A stretch of DNA of 64,000 bases. Source: Macrosoma leucophasiata (taxonomy: Eukaryota; Arthropoda; Insecta; Lepidoptera; Hedylidae). Shown here piece by piece: positions 62,624 through 64,000 of the stretch. How positions within the stretch are numbered: the first letter of the stretch is position 1; each line of letters opens with the position of its first letter. A program made the position numbers and the translations under genes. Where the stretch lies: positions 25,890,001 through 25,954,000 of the forward strand of contig JAWQUS010000025.1 of assembly GCA_036365455.1 (NCBI GenBank), given 5' to 3'. The notes below the pieces were generated by a model. It saw only the letters and a list, made by a program, of their open reading frames with translations. It was not told the DNA's origin and did not search any database.

Positions 62624-62744
62624 TTAAATCAGGCACTTACCCAAATAATTCTTTATTGTAAAATAAACTCAAAGCAAACTAATCAACTTCAGTTTTATAT
62701 AAAACACCTGAATTAATGGATGCTTCATTATTAGCTTAAGCATC

Positions 62745-63852
62745 TCAAGTAATCAGAGTAAATGTAAGACACGAGTCTTTCCCAGTGTAAGCATCTAATG
62801 AAGTCGGCAAGTGTTCTGCATAATGAGACCTGTACACGATTAGGCTTTAACGATGATGACTCCCTCTAAACACCAATCTTCATTCCACAAAATTGAACCC
62901 TAAGTGTGAAGCAGAAAGTCGAATTTATCTTGAAAACAATCAACGGCTTTCCTTATTTGTATTCTCCTTGCCTCTAGACGGCATGGTCCGTAGACAATAT
63001 AATGTATTTCGAGACTTTCCCGATTTATAATACGGGTATCGGGCCATTGGATTTTTTCCAGTTCTAATTATTCCTCCTTGATTTTGTTTTGGGATTTGAA
63101 GTTAATCAAAGATGAAGACAATAGCAACGGTGTGTTTTTGGAGTTTACTCCTTAAGAAACGATCAAGTGATATACGAAAGCTGAGGCGTGACGCGGTTCA
63201 TATAAACGTGTATAAGGGTACTCTGTGGTTACGCGCCATTCCGGCGCGAGCGCTGCAACCCAGCGGACGTGTATCATTCCCGTGCGTCGTTGGAGCTGTC
63301 ACATACACTTTTTTACGTTATTCGTTCAACAAGAAACGTTCTGTTAAATTTTGTATGCTTAACCATGAGGAAGTAAGAAGGGTAAATTTTCCTCTTACCA
63401 CATTAACTCCAAGCAATCAAATTACATACCTAAATTTTATAACAACTTAAATATAATATAAACAACAGATGCATTATTTACACAAGCACCTCGGGCAATC
63501 AGAGTAAATGTAAGACACGAGTCTATCCCAGTGTAAGCATCTAATGAAGTCGGCAAGTGTTCTGCATAATGAGACCTGTACACGATTAGGCTTTAACGAT
63601 GATGACTCCCTCGAAACGCCAATCTTCATTCCACAAAATTGAACCGTAAAGTTGAAGCAGAAAGTTGATTTTATCTTGCAAACAACAAAAGACTTTCCTT
63701 ATTTGTATTCTCCTTGCCTCTTAACGTCATGCTCCGTAGACAATATAATGTATTTCAAGACTTTCCCGATTAAAAGTAGGAATATCGGCCGATTGGAATA
63801 TTTTAGTCTTAATTATTCCTCTTTGATTTTGTTTTGGGATTTGCATTTAATT
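62745..63852. repeat. 360-bp direct duplication at the right edge
   Basis: 62745-63106 and 63490-63852 are alike at about nine sites in ten, in the same orientation, offset 746 bp. The block contains no recognised repeat or reading frame. The spacer holds a GC-rich motif shared with 25055-25125; the 112-codon frame 63112-63450 runs across that motif and is not convincing. Confidence 0.85.
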
Positions 63853-64000
63853 AACGCAAGTGGTAATGGCGACTGCGGGAATAATGGAACAAAATATATA
63901 TGATAGTTGGTCGTTTTAGCCCTGAAGAAATGAGAGGTTATTTTTGTACATTGTGCGTAAAATTTGTAATAGATAGTCAATGGTTGAAATGAGATTTCAA

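Noticed and set aside
63112..63450. 112-codon plus-strand open frame with a plausible Met start
   Set aside because: Its centre is a dispersed GC-rich motif also seen at 25.06-25.12 kb, and no splice, promoter or poly(A) context supports it.

Overview
The window is AT-rich, intron-type eukaryotic DNA dominated by dispersed repeats. The repeats point to a lepidopteran insect: a poly(A)-tailed ~290-bp SINE resembling (from memory) the butterfly/moth Metulj-type repeats, a 5S rRNA-derived SINE, several tRNA-headed SINEs, C-terminal fragments of RTE-like and RNase H-bearing non-LTR retrotransposons, a mariner remnant, a copia-type LTR element and many foldback MITEs. There is no bacterial gene organisation, and almost every open frame over 60 codons is either transposon-derived or noise in AT-rich DNA.

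Only one host gene can be supported. It is a small secreted glycine/glutamine-rich protein on the minus strand, split into three exons at 48550-48539, 47272-47233 and 45401-45166. The splice sites are GT/AG, the phases agree, the spliced protein begins with a clean signal peptide, a TATA box lies 31 bp upstream of an arthropod-type initiator, and the first canonical poly(A) signal lies in an adjacent MITE. Its two introns (about 1.27 and 1.83 kb) are filled with transposon fragments, including a convergent inverted pair of SINEs.

Layout. 0-13 kb: units of a tRNA-carrying element (family B) singly and as head-to-tail and head-to-head pairs, LINE fragments, a mariner remnant, family A SINEs. 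13-22 kb: sparse DNA, a 1.3-kb internally deleted copia element with both LTRs inside an older repeat, a hairpin/foldback cluster at 17.9-19.1 kb, LINE tails. 22-31 kb: SINEs of families A, C and J, an RTE LINE nested in a SINE, a duplicated unique block. 31-34 kb: a nested foldback structure. 35-44 kb: scattered SINEs and TE fragments. 45-49.4 kb: the glycine-rich gene and a foldback element upstream of it. 50-53 kb: LINE-in-LINE insertion and a reverse transcriptase fragment. 54-64 kb: further SINEs, three foldback/MITE elements, and a 360-bp direct duplication at the right edge.

The repeats record a history: nested insertions with exact target-site duplications order the events (RTE, LINE tail and MITE insertions into family A copies; a 135-bp MITE into a family B tRNA; family B into an older repeat; copia into family I). 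Family letters (A, B, C ...) are labels used only in this annotation. Family assignments come from sequence comparison inside the window and recall of known families; none was checked against a database.
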